Source: Desertimonas flava (GTDB lineage Bacteria; Actinomycetota; Acidimicrobiia; Acidimicrobiales; Ilumatobacteraceae). From it: DNA of 64,000 nucleotides. The DNA lies in NCBI RefSeq assembly GCF_003426815.1, contig NZ_QKYK01000022.1, positions 1 through 64,000 of the forward strand, given 5' to 3'. Of this stretch, positions 33,267-41,392 are shown piece after piece; position 1 is the stretch's first letter, and every line of letters starts with the position of its first letter. The position numbers were made by a program, and so were the translations under genes. The notes beneath the pieces are model-generated. The model was not told where the DNA came from. It worked only from the letters and a program-made list of their open reading frames with translations, and searched no databases.

Positions 33267-35546
33267 GTGGCGGGCGACGCAGACTTCGGAGCGCTCTTGC
33301 GCCGGTACCGCCGACGCTCCGGGCTCAGCCAGGAGGAGTTGGCGGCCCGAGCGTTGGTGAGCACGCGTGCCGTCAGCGACCTCGAGCGGGGCGTCAACGC
33401 GCGCCCTCGCCTGCATACTGCCGTCGCTCTGGCCGAGGGACTGGCCCTCGATGCGGAGGAACGGGCGACGTTCGAACGGTACGCCCGCCCCGACAGCGAG
33501 CCCGTGGTCGGATCACCGCCCCTCGCCGGGCGCGCCCGCCCGCCTCACACCGTCGACTCCTTCGTCGACAGTCCGAGCCTGGACGATCTGCTCGCCCTCG
33601 TCGGCGATCGGTCGAACCGGTTGGTCACCTTGATCGGACCCGGGGGCGCGGGCAAGACACGGTTGGCCATCGAGCTCGCCCACCGGCTCGATGGGACGGT
33701 CGCGTTCGTGGCGCTGGCACCGTTGGACGATCCCACCTTCCTCGCCGTCACCGTGGGCAACGCTCTCGGCGCCGAGCCCGGCCCGGCGCGCACCCCGCTC
33801 GAGTCGCTCATCGAGCACCTCGCGCCGCTGACGATGACCGTGATTCTCGACAACCTCGAGCAGGTCGTCGACGCGGCGACCGATCTCGCTGCGGTGATCC
33901 GGACGTGCCCCGGCGTGACGATCGTGGCCACCAGCCGCGTGCCGCTCCACATCGGCGGCGAGGTGCGCTTCCCCGTGCGCCCGCTCGACGAGGGTCGGGC
34001 CACGCGCTTGTTCCTCGATCGCGCCGCGGCCGCCGGGTTCGACGCAGCTCCTGCGGCAGGCGACGAGGGCGCGGTCGCCGAGCTGTGCCGCCGTCTCGAC
34101 GGACTGCCGCTGGCCATCGAGCTGGCGGCCGCTCGGTCCGGCGTCGTCGCCCCCGCCGACATGCTCCACCACCTCGACCAGATCCTCGACCTGCTGAGCG
34201 CCGACCGCGGCGACGCGCCCGAGCACCACCGGAGCATGCGCGCCGCACTCGAGTGGAGCTACCGGCTGCTCCCTCCCCCGGCCCAGGACGCCTTCGCCGC
34301 ACTCGGTGCCTTCGCCACCAGCGCGTCGGCCGAGGCCGCCAAGGCGGTCTGGGGCATCGCCCCGACGGCCGCCCCGCGGTTCTTCGATCTCGTCCAGACG
34401 CTCGCCGAGGCGCACCTCGTGAACGTCGAGGCGGCTCCGAGTCCCGGCGAACTGCGCATCGACCTGTTCGAGATCGCCCGGCAGTTCGCCCGCCAGAAGC
34501 TCGAGGAGTCCGACAACGCCGAGTTGGTGTACGAGCGGCTGGCCCAGCACGCGGCCGACCTCGTCGCCCGGGCCGAACCCGAGCTGTACGGTCCCGACAT
34601 GCTCGACTGGCTCGACCTGCTCGACCGGGAGCTCCCGAACCTCCGGGCGGTCGGCAACCGCCTCGCCGCGCACGGCGGGGACGACGCCGTCGACACCAAC
34701 CTGCGGCTGGTCGCCGGGCTGCAGCGCTATTGGGACATCCGCTCGCGCTGGTACGAGGGCGCCGCCTGGCTACGCGACGCCCTGGCGATGCCCGGCGGCA
34801 GCGCCGGCGCCCGCGGTGCCGGCCGCAAGGCCTTGGCGGTGATGCAGCGCTGCGTCGGCAAGCTCGATGACGCCGAGGTCGAGCTCGAGCGGGCCCACGA
34901 CGAGTACTCGGCCGCCGGCGACGAACGCGGGATCGCTTCGTGTCTCAACAACCGAGCGGTGATCGTGCTCGACCGCGCCCAGTACGAGCGGGCGAGCGAG
35001 CTGCTGCGCCGGTCGTTGGCGATGTTGGAGGCGTTGGGAGACGACGTGCTCGGTGGCGTCGTGCTCAACAATCTGGGCCTGGCGACGCTCGGTACGGGTG
35101 ACCTCCGCGCCGCGTTCGGGACCTGCCGTCGCGGCCATCGGGCGCTCGTGGCGCAGGGCAACCTGCACGGTCTCAGCTGGGTCGAGGACAACCTCGCCTC
35201 GGTGCTCACCCTCTCCGGGCATCCGCGATGGGCGGTCGCGATCCATGAACGAACGATCAGGCGGCGAATCGACCTCGGCGACGAGAACGGCTTCGTGTGG
35301 TCGCTCGAGGCGCTGGCCGAGGCGTGGACCGGGTGCGGCGAGATGATGCTGGCCGGTCGCGCCCTCGGCTTCGTCGCCGCCCACCGCGAACGGCTCGGCA
35401 CCATCCCGGTCCCGATGTTCGTCGAGCAGACCGAGCGGCGACGGGCGGCGCTCGTCGCACGCATCGGCGAGACACGGTTCCGCCAGCTCTGGGATGAAGG
35501 CAGCGAGCTCTCGGCGGAGACCGTGCGGGGCTGGTTCGACAGCTGA
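33267..35546 (+). CDS. Large regulator: XRE-type HTH, NB-ARC ATPase and TPR repeats
   Basis: A 759-residue STAND-type regulator. Residues 1-75 are a Cro/C1-type helix-turn-helix (LLRRYRRRSGLSQEELAARA). An NB-ARC-like ATPase follows, with P-loop LIGPGGAGKTRLAIELA (about residue 126), Walker B MTVILDNLEQV and sensor-like TCPGVTIVATSRVPL. From about residue 400 the protein is helical with tetratricopeptide-like repeats (GIASCLNNRAVIVLDRAQYERA and later copies). The arrangement is like AfsR/LuxR-type signal-integrating regulators without the SARP domain. GTG 33267 places the HTH at the very N-terminus. It probably regulates the adjacent metallo-hydrolase/oxidoreductase pair. Confidence 0.88.
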   Translation: MAGDADFGALLRRYRRRSGLSQEELAARALVSTRAVSDLERGVNARPRLHTAVALAEGLALDAEERATFERYARPDSEPVVGSPPLAGRARPPHTVDSFVDSPSLDDLLALVGDRSNRLVTLIGPGGAGKTRLAIELAHRLDGTVAFVALAPLDDPTFLAVTVGNALGAEPGPARTPLESLIEHLAPLTMTVILDNLEQVVDAATDLAAVIRTCPGVTIVATSRVPLHIGGEVRFPVRPLDEGRATRLFLDRAAAAGFDAAPAAGDEGAVAELCRRLDGLPLAIELAAARSGVVAPADMLHHLDQILDLLSADRGDAPEHHRSMRAALEWSYRLLPPPAQDAFAALGAFATSASAEAAKAVWGIAPTAAPRFFDLVQTLAEAHLVNVEAAPSPGELRIDLFEIARQFARQKLEESDNAELVYERLAQHAADLVARAEPELYGPDMLDWLDLLDRELPNLRAVGNRLAAHGGDDAVDTNLRLVAGLQRYWDIRSRWYEGAAWLRDALAMPGGSAGARGAGRKALAVMQRCVGKLDDAEVELERAHDEYSAAGDERGIASCLNNRAVIVLDRAQYERASELLRRSLAMLEALGDDVLGGVVLNNLGLATLGTGDLRAAFGTCRRGHRALVAQGNLHGLSWVEDNLASVLTLSGHPRWAVAIHERTIRRRIDLGDENGFVWSLEALAEAWTGCGEMMLAGRALGFVAAHRERLGTIPVPMFVEQTERRRAALVARIGETRFRQLWDEGSELSAETVRGWFDS

Positions 35547-35586
35547 GCCCGACGGTCGATCCCGCCGGCCGAGACCTGTGAGTGGA

Positions 35587-35619
35587 CTGTGGGTCATCTG
35601 TGGGTCATCTGTGGGTCAC
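35587..35619. promoter_or_regulatory. Three perfect 11-base direct repeats
   Basis: CTGTGGGTCAT occurs at 35587-35597 and 35598-35608 and, as CTGTGGGTCAC, at 35609-35619. An 11-base period puts the units on the same side of the helix, as in promoters bound by SARP or other head-to-tail regulators. The array starts 40 bases after the stop of the NB-ARC regulator and ends 77 bases before the next gene's ATG. Confidence 0.65.
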
Positions 35620-35696
35620 CTTCGTGGTGCCGCGGCGGCCGGTCGTCTTGAGTCGTCCTCACCGATGGCATCAGCCCAACGCGAAAGGACACTCCC

Positions 35697-36542
35697 ATGA
35701 CCACGTCAACCCTCGACCCCCAGGTCGCCCCGTCGCCGATCGGCGTGGGCACCCCGTACCGGGTGGGTCCCGACACTCACGTGATCCCCGAGCTCGTCGC
35801 CGGTCCCGACGGCGCGTTCATCCCGCTCAACTCGATGGTCATCACCGGCGCCGAGCCGATCATCGTCGACACCGGCAACGAACTGTCCCGGGCCGACTGG
35901 ATGGAGGCGGCGTTCTCGATCGTCGATCCGGCCGACGTGCGTTGGGTGTTCCTGTCACACGACGACCACGACCACATCGGCAACCTGCCGGCCGTCCTCG
36001 ACGCCTGCCCGAACGCCACCCTCGTCACCAACTGGTTCACGGTGGAGCGCACGGTACGGGCGATGGAGCTCCCGCTTCACCGCATGCGGTGGGTGAACGA
36101 CGGCGAGTCGTTCGACGCCGGCGACCGCACGTTCGTCGCCGTGCGCCCGCCGATCTTCGACGGCCCCACCACTCGCGGTCTCTACGACAGCAAGACCGGG
36201 ATCTACTGGGCGGTCGACAGCTTCGGCTCGCTGCTTCCGGGCTTCGTGACCGACACCGACGACGTGCCGGCCGACATGTGGCGCGACAGCTTCACGTTCT
36301 TCGCCCAGCTCGTCAGCCCCTGGACGACGATGGTGGACACGGCGAAGTTCGCCGCCAGCGTCGACCGCGTCGCCCGGCTGGACATCACCGCCGTCGCCAG
36401 CGGACACGGCGCGGCCCTGCGAGGTGGTCGCCTCCTGCGGTCGATCGGCATGCTGCGCGAGCTCACCAGCCAGCCGATCATCCCGGTACCCGGGCAGGCC
36501 GACCTCGACGCGATGCTCCTCGCCGGCATCCACGCGGCGTGA
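35697..36542 (+). CDS. Metallo-beta-lactamase fold protein, flavodiiron-like metal site
   Basis: A 281-residue MBL-fold protein without signal peptide. The core motif is SHDDHDHIGN: compared with the usual H-x-H-x-D-H, the second His is replaced by Asp. Flavodiiron and ODP proteins have an acidic residue (Glu) at this place and hold two irons, so this is likely a di-iron oxygen- or NO-binding protein rather than a zinc hydrolase. Later ligands are probably in VDSFGSLLPG (Asp) and ASGHGAALRGG (His). No flavodoxin domain is attached. It is followed ten bases later by an F420-type oxidoreductase, a possible electron donor. Confidence 0.82.
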   Translation: MTTSTLDPQVAPSPIGVGTPYRVGPDTHVIPELVAGPDGAFIPLNSMVITGAEPIIVDTGNELSRADWMEAAFSIVDPADVRWVFLSHDDHDHIGNLPAVLDACPNATLVTNWFTVERTVRAMELPLHRMRWVNDGESFDAGDRTFVAVRPPIFDGPTTRGLYDSKTGIYWAVDSFGSLLPGFVTDTDDVPADMWRDSFTFFAQLVSPWTTMVDTAKFAASVDRVARLDITAVASGHGAALRGGRLLRSIGMLRELTSQPIIPVPGQADLDAMLLAGIHAA

Positions 36543-36551
36543 GGTGACGTC

Positions 36552-37502
36552 GTGCGCATCGGACTCGCTCTGGCCCAGATCGGGCACTTCGCCGATGCCG
36601 AGCAGCTCCGGGCCATGGCGGTCGGGGCCGAGCAGCGGGGCTATGCCTCGCTGTGGGCCCTCGACCGCCTGCTCGCCCCGGTCTCGCCTCGGTCGGCCTA
36701 TCCCGGCAATCCCGAAGGCCTGCTGCCCGCCGGCATGGCCGTCAGCCTCGACCCGTTGATGGCGTTGGCGGCCGCTGCCTCGGTGACGAGCACGATCCGG
36801 GTCGGCACCAACATCCTCGTTGCGCCGTGGTACCAACCGGTGCTGCTCGCCCGGTCGCTCGCGTCGCTCGACGTGCTGAGCGGCGGGCGGCTCGAGATCG
36901 GTCTCGGACTCGGCTGGTCGCGCGACGAGTACGACGCCGTCGGTGTGCCCCAGCGCGAGCTCGGCGAACGACTCGACGACCTGATCCACACGCTCGACGC
37001 GCTGTGGCAGCCCGGCGCCGAGCTCGTTCATCACGAGGGCCGCGACTTCCACGTCGTGCCGTCGAGCTTCCGGCCCGGACCGGTGCAACGCCCGCGACCG
37101 CCGATCACCCTCGCCGCCTACACCCCGGCCAGCCTGTCGCGGGTCGGGCGACTCGCCGACGGGTGGACACCTGCGGGTCTCGACCTGGCGACCACGGCGG
37201 CGATGTGGGAGCAGGTGAAGGTGGCGGCCGTCGAGCACGGGCGTGATCCCGATGTGCTCCGCCTCGTCGTGCGGGCCAACGCCCACCACACTCTTGTTCC
37301 ACTCGCCGACGGTCGCCCCACGTTCCACGGCTCGGTCGACCAGATCGCTGAGGATGTCCGCGGTGCGATGGAGATCGGTGCGGCAGATCTGATCCTCGAT
37401 CTCCAGTCGTGCACGAGCGGCGTCGAGGAGTACCTCGACGTCGCCGACAGGATCAGGGCCGCGGCAGCCGTGACAACTGCTGACGCCGGTCGTGCCGCCT
37501 GA
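36552..37502 (+). CDS. Luciferase-like F420-dependent oxidoreductase
   Basis: A 316-residue enzyme of the TIGR03619-type luciferase-like family. Hallmarks are the N-terminal MRIGLALAQIG strand, GAEQRGYASLWALDRLL, the central IRVGTNILVAPWYQPVLLAR and LEIGLGLGWSRDEYDAVG. The family uses F420 or FMN with unknown substrates. It starts at GTG nine bases after the metallo-protein stop, so the two form an operon that is probably controlled through the 11-base repeats. It is not closely similar to the other luciferase-like enzyme at 8.8 kb. Confidence 0.9.
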   Translation: MRIGLALAQIGHFADAEQLRAMAVGAEQRGYASLWALDRLLAPVSPRSAYPGNPEGLLPAGMAVSLDPLMALAAAASVTSTIRVGTNILVAPWYQPVLLARSLASLDVLSGGRLEIGLGLGWSRDEYDAVGVPQRELGERLDDLIHTLDALWQPGAELVHHEGRDFHVVPSSFRPGPVQRPRPPITLAAYTPASLSRVGRLADGWTPAGLDLATTAAMWEQVKVAAVEHGRDPDVLRLVVRANAHHTLVPLADGRPTFHGSVDQIAEDVRGAMEIGAADLILDLQSCTSGVEEYLDVADRIRAAAAVTTADAGRAA

Positions 37503-37522
37503 CGGCCACGGCCACCGGATCG

Positions 37523-37560
37523 GTGAGCTGTCGACGCGGATTCCTGCGTCGACAGCTCAC
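37523..37560. repeat. Interspersed hairpin repeat, family B, copy 1
   Basis: Perfect 15-base arms GTGAGCTGTCGACGC (37523-37537) and GCGTCGACAGCTCAC (37546-37560) enclose an eight-base loop. The flanks GATCG before and ACTT after are conserved in the other copies (40157-40194 and 50769-50806), so the unit is about 50 bases. Confidence 0.85.
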
Positions 37561-37579
37561 ACTTTCGCGGGCAGAGCCG

Positions 37580-37603
37580 TGTAATGTTGATTACATGATT
37601 ACA
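37580..37603. promoter_or_regulatory. TGTAAT/ATTACA operator overlapping a start codon
   Basis: TGTAAT-GTTG-ATTACA (37580-37595) is a perfect inverted repeat, and TGATTACA occurs twice in tandem (37588-37595, 37596-37603). The ATG of the next gene (37595-37597) lies inside. Binding here would block translation start or transcription of that gene; the gene product itself, which looks like a ribbon-helix-helix protein, is a candidate binder. Confidence 0.6.
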
Positions 37604-38122
37604 GGCGAGGAGATCCGGGCGTGGTTCGTCGGGCGGTTGCCCGGCGACCTGTTCGAGGAGTTGGTCGACGTGACCGTCGACCGCGAAGAGATCACCGTCG
37701 TAGGCCGCATCCCGGCACCGACCCTCGGCGACGACCCGAGCGCCAGCGAGCGTGAGGCGGCGATCGACGGCAAGGCATCCGAGTTCCGCGAGCGGACCCG
37801 CGAGGATCGCATGGCCGTGGCCCGCGAGGCCGAGCATCGCTTCGAACGGAAGGTGTCGTGGGGCGTCGAGTGCGGCGGCCGGCGCATCATCTACACCAAC
37901 GTGTCGGCACCGGTGATGACCCGGCTGCGCCAACCGGAACGCCAGGTGCTCGACCTGCTGGTGGCCGGCGGTGTGGCACGCAGCCGCAGCGATGCGTTGC
38001 AGTGGTGCGTTCGGCTCGTGCAGCGCCACACCGACGAATGGCTGCTGGAGCTGCAGTCGTCGTTGAGCCACGTGCGCGACGTGCGGTCGAAAGGGCCCGA
38101 CGTGCGGCCCGAGTCCGCGTGA
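37595..38122 (+). CDS. Small protein with ribbon-helix-helix-like C-terminus
   Basis: A 175-residue protein I cannot place in a named family. The N-terminal 95 residues are charged (many Glu, Arg and Asp). The C-terminal part RQVLDLLVAGGVARSRSDALQWCVRLVQ resembles the strand-helix-helix of CopG/Arc-type DNA-binding proteins, where ARSRSDAL marks the second helix. The operator-like TGTAAT-n4-ATTACA site over its start codon would suit an autoregulated repressor. It is followed ten bases later by a truncated haemoglobin gene, with which it may share a message. Confidence 0.6.
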   Translation: MITGEEIRAWFVGRLPGDLFEELVDVTVDREEITVVGRIPAPTLGDDPSASEREAAIDGKASEFRERTREDRMAVAREAEHRFERKVSWGVECGGRRIIYTNVSAPVMTRLRQPERQVLDLLVAGGVARSRSDALQWCVRLVQRHTDEWLLELQSSLSHVRDVRSKGPDVRPESA

Positions 38123-38132
38123 CACTGTGCCC

Positions 38133-38603
38133 ATGACGGCCTCGGAGCCCACACCGACGATCTACGAGTGGCTGGGCGGTGCCGACGCACTGCACCGCCT
38201 CACGGAGGCGTTCTACGCCCACGTCCACGCCGACGCCATCCTGGCGCCGGTCTTCGCCGGGATGGACGCCGACCATCCCGCTCACGTCGCCGTCTGGCTC
38301 GGTGAGGTCTTCGGAGGGCCGGCCGGCTACTCGGCCCACCACGGCGGCCACGCCCACATGGCCAGCCGCCATCTCGGCCGCGGGATCACCGAGGAGCAGC
38401 GCCAGCGATGGGTCACCCTACTGATGCAGACCGCCGACGAGGTGGGATTGCCCACCGACCCGGAGTTCCGCGCCGTGTTCGCCTACTACGTCGAGTGGGG
38501 CACCCGCATGGCCCTCATCTACTCCGGCCCCAACCCGCCGCCGGTGCTCGAGGCTCCGATGCCGCATTGGGGATGGAACCAGACCCCACCGTGGACCGGC
38601 TGA
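38133..38603 (+). CDS. glbO: Truncated haemoglobin, group II
   Basis: A 156-residue 2-on-2 globin. Typical residues are TIYEWLGGADALHRLTEAFY at the A/B helices, the proximal His in ASRHLGRGITEEQRQRW, and the Trp in that same block which marks group II (TrHbO, position G8). The C-terminus extends about 25 residues beyond the globin fold (PMPHWGWNQTPPW). Group II globins bind oxygen tightly and take part in redox or NO chemistry. ATG 38133 is chosen over a GTG at 38127. Confidence 0.93.
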   Translation: MTASEPTPTIYEWLGGADALHRLTEAFYAHVHADAILAPVFAGMDADHPAHVAVWLGEVFGGPAGYSAHHGGHAHMASRHLGRGITEEQRQRWVTLLMQTADEVGLPTDPEFRAVFAYYVEWGTRMALIYSGPNPPPVLEAPMPHWGWNQTPPWTG

Positions 38604-38628
38604 CCGACGACCGCGGGGCGTCGCCGAT

Positions 38629-38669
38629 CGCGTGACGCTTGCGACATCGGACGCGTGACGCTTCACGCG
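38629..38669. repeat. Direct and inverted repeats upstream of the P450 gene
   Basis: CGCGTGACGCTT occurs at 38629-38640 and again at 38652-38663, 23 bases apart. The second copy is also the left arm of a hairpin CGCGTGA-CGCT-TCACGCG (38652-38669). They lie in the 297-base gap between the globin and P450 genes, which otherwise holds only the P450 leader. They could be operator sites. Confidence 0.5.
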
Positions 38670-38900
38670 CACGCCCTCGCGACTCCTGCCGCGAGGATCT
38701 CTGATCCGACCCCACACGATCGCCACCCGATCCGCGGCGCCCTCGCCTCCGAACATGGGACGGCGCTCACCGCGTCGACGAACGCAGAGCAGGGGCGAAC
38801 GCCCGTCCTGATCGAGAGGTCTCCAGTGCCGCAGCATCCCGACGAACACGACCGGAGCCAGGCCCGCGGCGACAGCACGACGCCGGCCAGAGGAGAACCG

Positions 38901-40100
38901 GTGGGCGACTGGGCAACCGACTTCGACATCTTCGACCCGGAGTACGTACAGCATCCGTTCGCGATCTGGGACGAACTGCGACAGGTGTGCCCGGTCGCGC
39001 AGAGTGCGCGGTGGGGCGGCTCGTACCTTCTCACCACCCACGCCGACGTGCTGAGCACGGCTCACGACGTCGACCGGTTCTCCTCGAGCTCGGTTCTGGT
39101 CGTGCCGGTCCCGTTCACCTACGACGAGCACGGCAACCGGTCACGACCGGTCATCAATGCCGATCCACCCGAACACGGTCCAGAGCGGCGTCTGATGCTG
39201 CCGTTCTTCACACGGCTGGCGGCCGAGCGCTACCGCGAGCCCACACGTGAGATGTGCCGCCGGCTTCTGCTGCAGTTCGTCGACGACGAAACAGTCGACG
39301 TCGCCCAGGACTACGCCAGGCAGATCCCGACCCGGGTCATCGCCGACATTCTCGGTCTCGACCCGGAGCGTGGAGAGGAGTTCACCGAGTGGGTGCGAGG
39401 CGCACTCGAACTCGGCCTCATGGACTCCGAGATCCTCCGACGGAGCCGGGAGGCGGTCGAATCGTTCCTCGACAGAGAGATCGAACGTCGTCGGGAGGAG
39501 CCGGGGGATGACCTCATCTCGTTCCTGCTCACCGCCGAGATTCACGGCCAATCCATGCCCCTGCACGTACTCCGCAGCACCCTGTCGCTCATGCTCGTGG
39601 CCGGCATCGACACCACGTGGAGCGCGATCGGAGCCGCACTGTGGCACCTCGCGCGCCATTCGCAGGATCGTCGGCGTCTCGTGGCCGAACCCGAACTGAT
39701 CCCAGTCGCCGTGGAGGAGTTCCTCCGTGCCTACTCGCCGGTGACGATGGCCCGCGTCGCGCGCGCGGACGCCACCGTCGGGACGACACACGTCGAGGCC
39801 GGCGCGAGGATCCTGCTCAACTTCCCGGCCGCGAACCGCGATCCGGCCGTGTTCGACCGCCCCGACGAGGTGATCGTGGACCGCGGGGTGAACCCGCACA
39901 TCGCCTTTGGCACCGGTATCCACCGCTGCCTCGGCGCGAACCTCGCTCGCATGGAGATGCAAGTCGCGATCGAGGAGTTCCTGGGCGCGATCCCCGAGTT
40001 CGAGCTGAGCGACCCAGCCGCTGTCGCGTGGACCGGCGGCCAGGTGCGCGGGCCGCGCCACGTGCCGGTCCGCATCCTCGAGCGACCGGGTCGGCCTTGA
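38901..40100 (+). CDS. Cytochrome P450
   Basis: A 399-residue soluble bacterial P450. The I-helix oxygen-activation motif is AGIDTTWSA, the K-helix ExxR is in VEEFLRAYSP, and the haem ligand Cys is in FGTGIHRCLGANLARME. GTG 38901 is chosen because AGAGGAG sits seven bases upstream and gives the normal bacterial P450 length; the open frame reaches further (GTG 38826) but that part looks like leader. A hydroxylase role in the oxidation of a terpenoid or other small molecule is likely; no ferredoxin gene is next to it. Confidence 0.93.
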   Translation: MGDWATDFDIFDPEYVQHPFAIWDELRQVCPVAQSARWGGSYLLTTHADVLSTAHDVDRFSSSSVLVVPVPFTYDEHGNRSRPVINADPPEHGPERRLMLPFFTRLAAERYREPTREMCRRLLLQFVDDETVDVAQDYARQIPTRVIADILGLDPERGEEFTEWVRGALELGLMDSEILRRSREAVESFLDREIERRREEPGDDLISFLLTAEIHGQSMPLHVLRSTLSLMLVAGIDTTWSAIGAALWHLARHSQDRRRLVAEPELIPVAVEEFLRAYSPVTMARVARADATVGTTHVEAGARILLNFPAANRDPAVFDRPDEVIVDRGVNPHIAFGTGIHRCLGANLARMEMQVAIEEFLGAIPEFELSDPAAVAWTGGQVRGPRHVPVRILERPGRP

Positions 40101-40156
40101 GCCCGGCGTCGGAGGACAGCCCTCGCCGTGGCCACCGGCGCCACGCCGTCGGAGAT

Positions 40157-40194
40157 CGGTGAGCTGTCGACGCGGATTCCTGCGTCTACAGCTC
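40157..40194. repeat. Interspersed hairpin repeat, family B, copy 2
   Basis: GTGAGCTGTCGACGC (40157-40171) and GCGTCTACAGCTCAC (40180-40194) form the same stem as copy 1 with one mismatch and the identical loop GGATTCCT. It lies between the convergent P450 and tail-collar genes and could act as a terminator there. Confidence 0.85.
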
Positions 40195-40248
40195 ACACTT
40201 CTCAGGCGATGTCTGGCTCGGCGAGGTCCTCGGATTGCCCTCGTCTAC

Positions 40249-40761
40249 TCACTGACGGCTGGGGTAGATGCCGGCGATGCAGATGCAGTAGTTCATCGCG
40301 AGGTAGGGCGGCATCGTCGCGACCGGGGTCGAGTTGCCGGTGCTGGACGACGTGGCGGCGGCCATGACCGTGCCGTCGGGCGTCCCGTACGACGCGCCGG
40401 CGTCGGTGAACGCAGGAGCGTTGCCCGACGGGCTCTTCGAGCTCGCCGTCGCCGACGCGACCGGCGCCACCGTGTGGGTGTGGGCCGGCAAGTTGGAGGC
40501 GGTCAGTGTGACACTGGCGGAGCCTCCCTGCTGGCCGATTTCGTAGCCCGACGAGGTTGGCCCGCTGTCGTGGATCGGAGCGCGCCCGCGCAGGTCGGGC
40601 AGGGCGAAGTTCGTGACCCCGTCGCCGCCGTAGGTGGTGCCCAGCAGCGAGAACAGCGCCTGATTCTGGGCAATCGAGATGATCGTGCCGTCACAGCGCA
40701 TCCAGCCCTTCGGTGCCCAGTCGAATCCGAACAGCATGATCGAGCCCAAGATCGGGTCCAT
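40249..40761 (-). CDS. Phage tail-collar domain protein (microcystin-dependent protein family)
   Basis: A 170-residue protein of the tail-collar (MdpB-like) family: MDPILGSIMLFGFDWAPKGW, then CDGTIISIAQNQALFSLLGT, YGGDGVTNFALPDLRGRAP, the NLPAHTH block and a C-terminal MPPYLAMNYCICIAGIYPSR strand. Bacterial homologues occur outside prophages, usually in groups, and their function is unknown. Here it is single and no other phage gene is near. A good AAGGAG site precedes the ATG. The residues given are complete across the family's length. Confidence 0.93.
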   Translation of the reverse strand: MDPILGSIMLFGFDWAPKGWMRCDGTIISIAQNQALFSLLGTTYGGDGVTNFALPDLRGRAPIHDSGPTSSGYEIGQQGGSASVTLTASNLPAHTHTVAPVASATASSKSPSGNAPAFTDAGASYGTPDGTVMAAATSSSTGNSTPVATMPPYLAMNYCICIAGIYPSRQ

Positions 40762-41392
40762 GAATTACTCCTTGATCGTCAACCATTCTCAAAACTCTTT
40801 GGCACTCGCATTCACGACGCGCCGATCTCAGCACGAGACAATTTCACCGTGCTGAAGCGTGTCACCTATTCAATGCGTATCAGCGTTGATACATGTGCCT
40901 TCTTGCCGAGGACGACTCGATCACCCAGCGGCGCTTGGGTGCGACTCGGGGTAGCACTAACCCGGAACGCCTCGGGCGCGGAGCCACCCCAGCATCCTGA
41001 CAACTGTCAAGCAGTCGCTAATTCTCCGACATAAAGATGTCGGACCACCACGATCCCCTTCCCACTTCAGGACGGATCCAGCGTACACTATGTCTGCCAG
41101 CAGTGTCTACGCCACGTTGGGCGCTCGATTGATGCCCTCAGTTGGCTTCACAATCGCTGAATCTCCCGCTTGAACTGAGTGTTGCAGTCACGCATTAGCG
41201 GGCAGCTGCCCGCCAGCGAGCGTGGGCAAGGGCCGGATCAAACCCCGAGGGGCGTGGGTGCAGACGATGCGGTGTGGGTGGTGCGCGGGCTCTTCGCCGG
41301 CCAGTCCCGCTGACAGCGCAGCGCAGCCCGACGTCCAGAGTCCCGATCCCCGCGACGTGGCGGCGGGGCGGTGATGCGACGCGTGGTTTCGT
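40762..41392. other. Long intergenic region with small hairpins
   Basis: No coding sequence is supported in these 631 bases, and the first 450 are more A+T-rich than the surroundings. I see three short inverted repeats: GTATCA-GCGT-TGATAC (40877-40892), TCCGACAT-AAAG-ATGTCGGA (41025-41044) and the 16-base palindrome GCGGGCAGCTGCCCGC (41198-41213). None has a U-tract. The part next to 40762 is the leader of the tail-collar gene. A non-coding RNA or the scar of a lost element is possible but not shown. Confidence 0.5.

Noticed and set aside
41025-41044. Hairpin TCCGACAT/ATGTCGGA as a terminator
   Set aside because: It has no U-tract on either strand and is about 260-370 bases from the nearest gene ends.
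40762-41392. A tRNA or other structured RNA gene
   Set aside because: I looked for cloverleaf arms and a T-loop GTTCRA pattern and found none.
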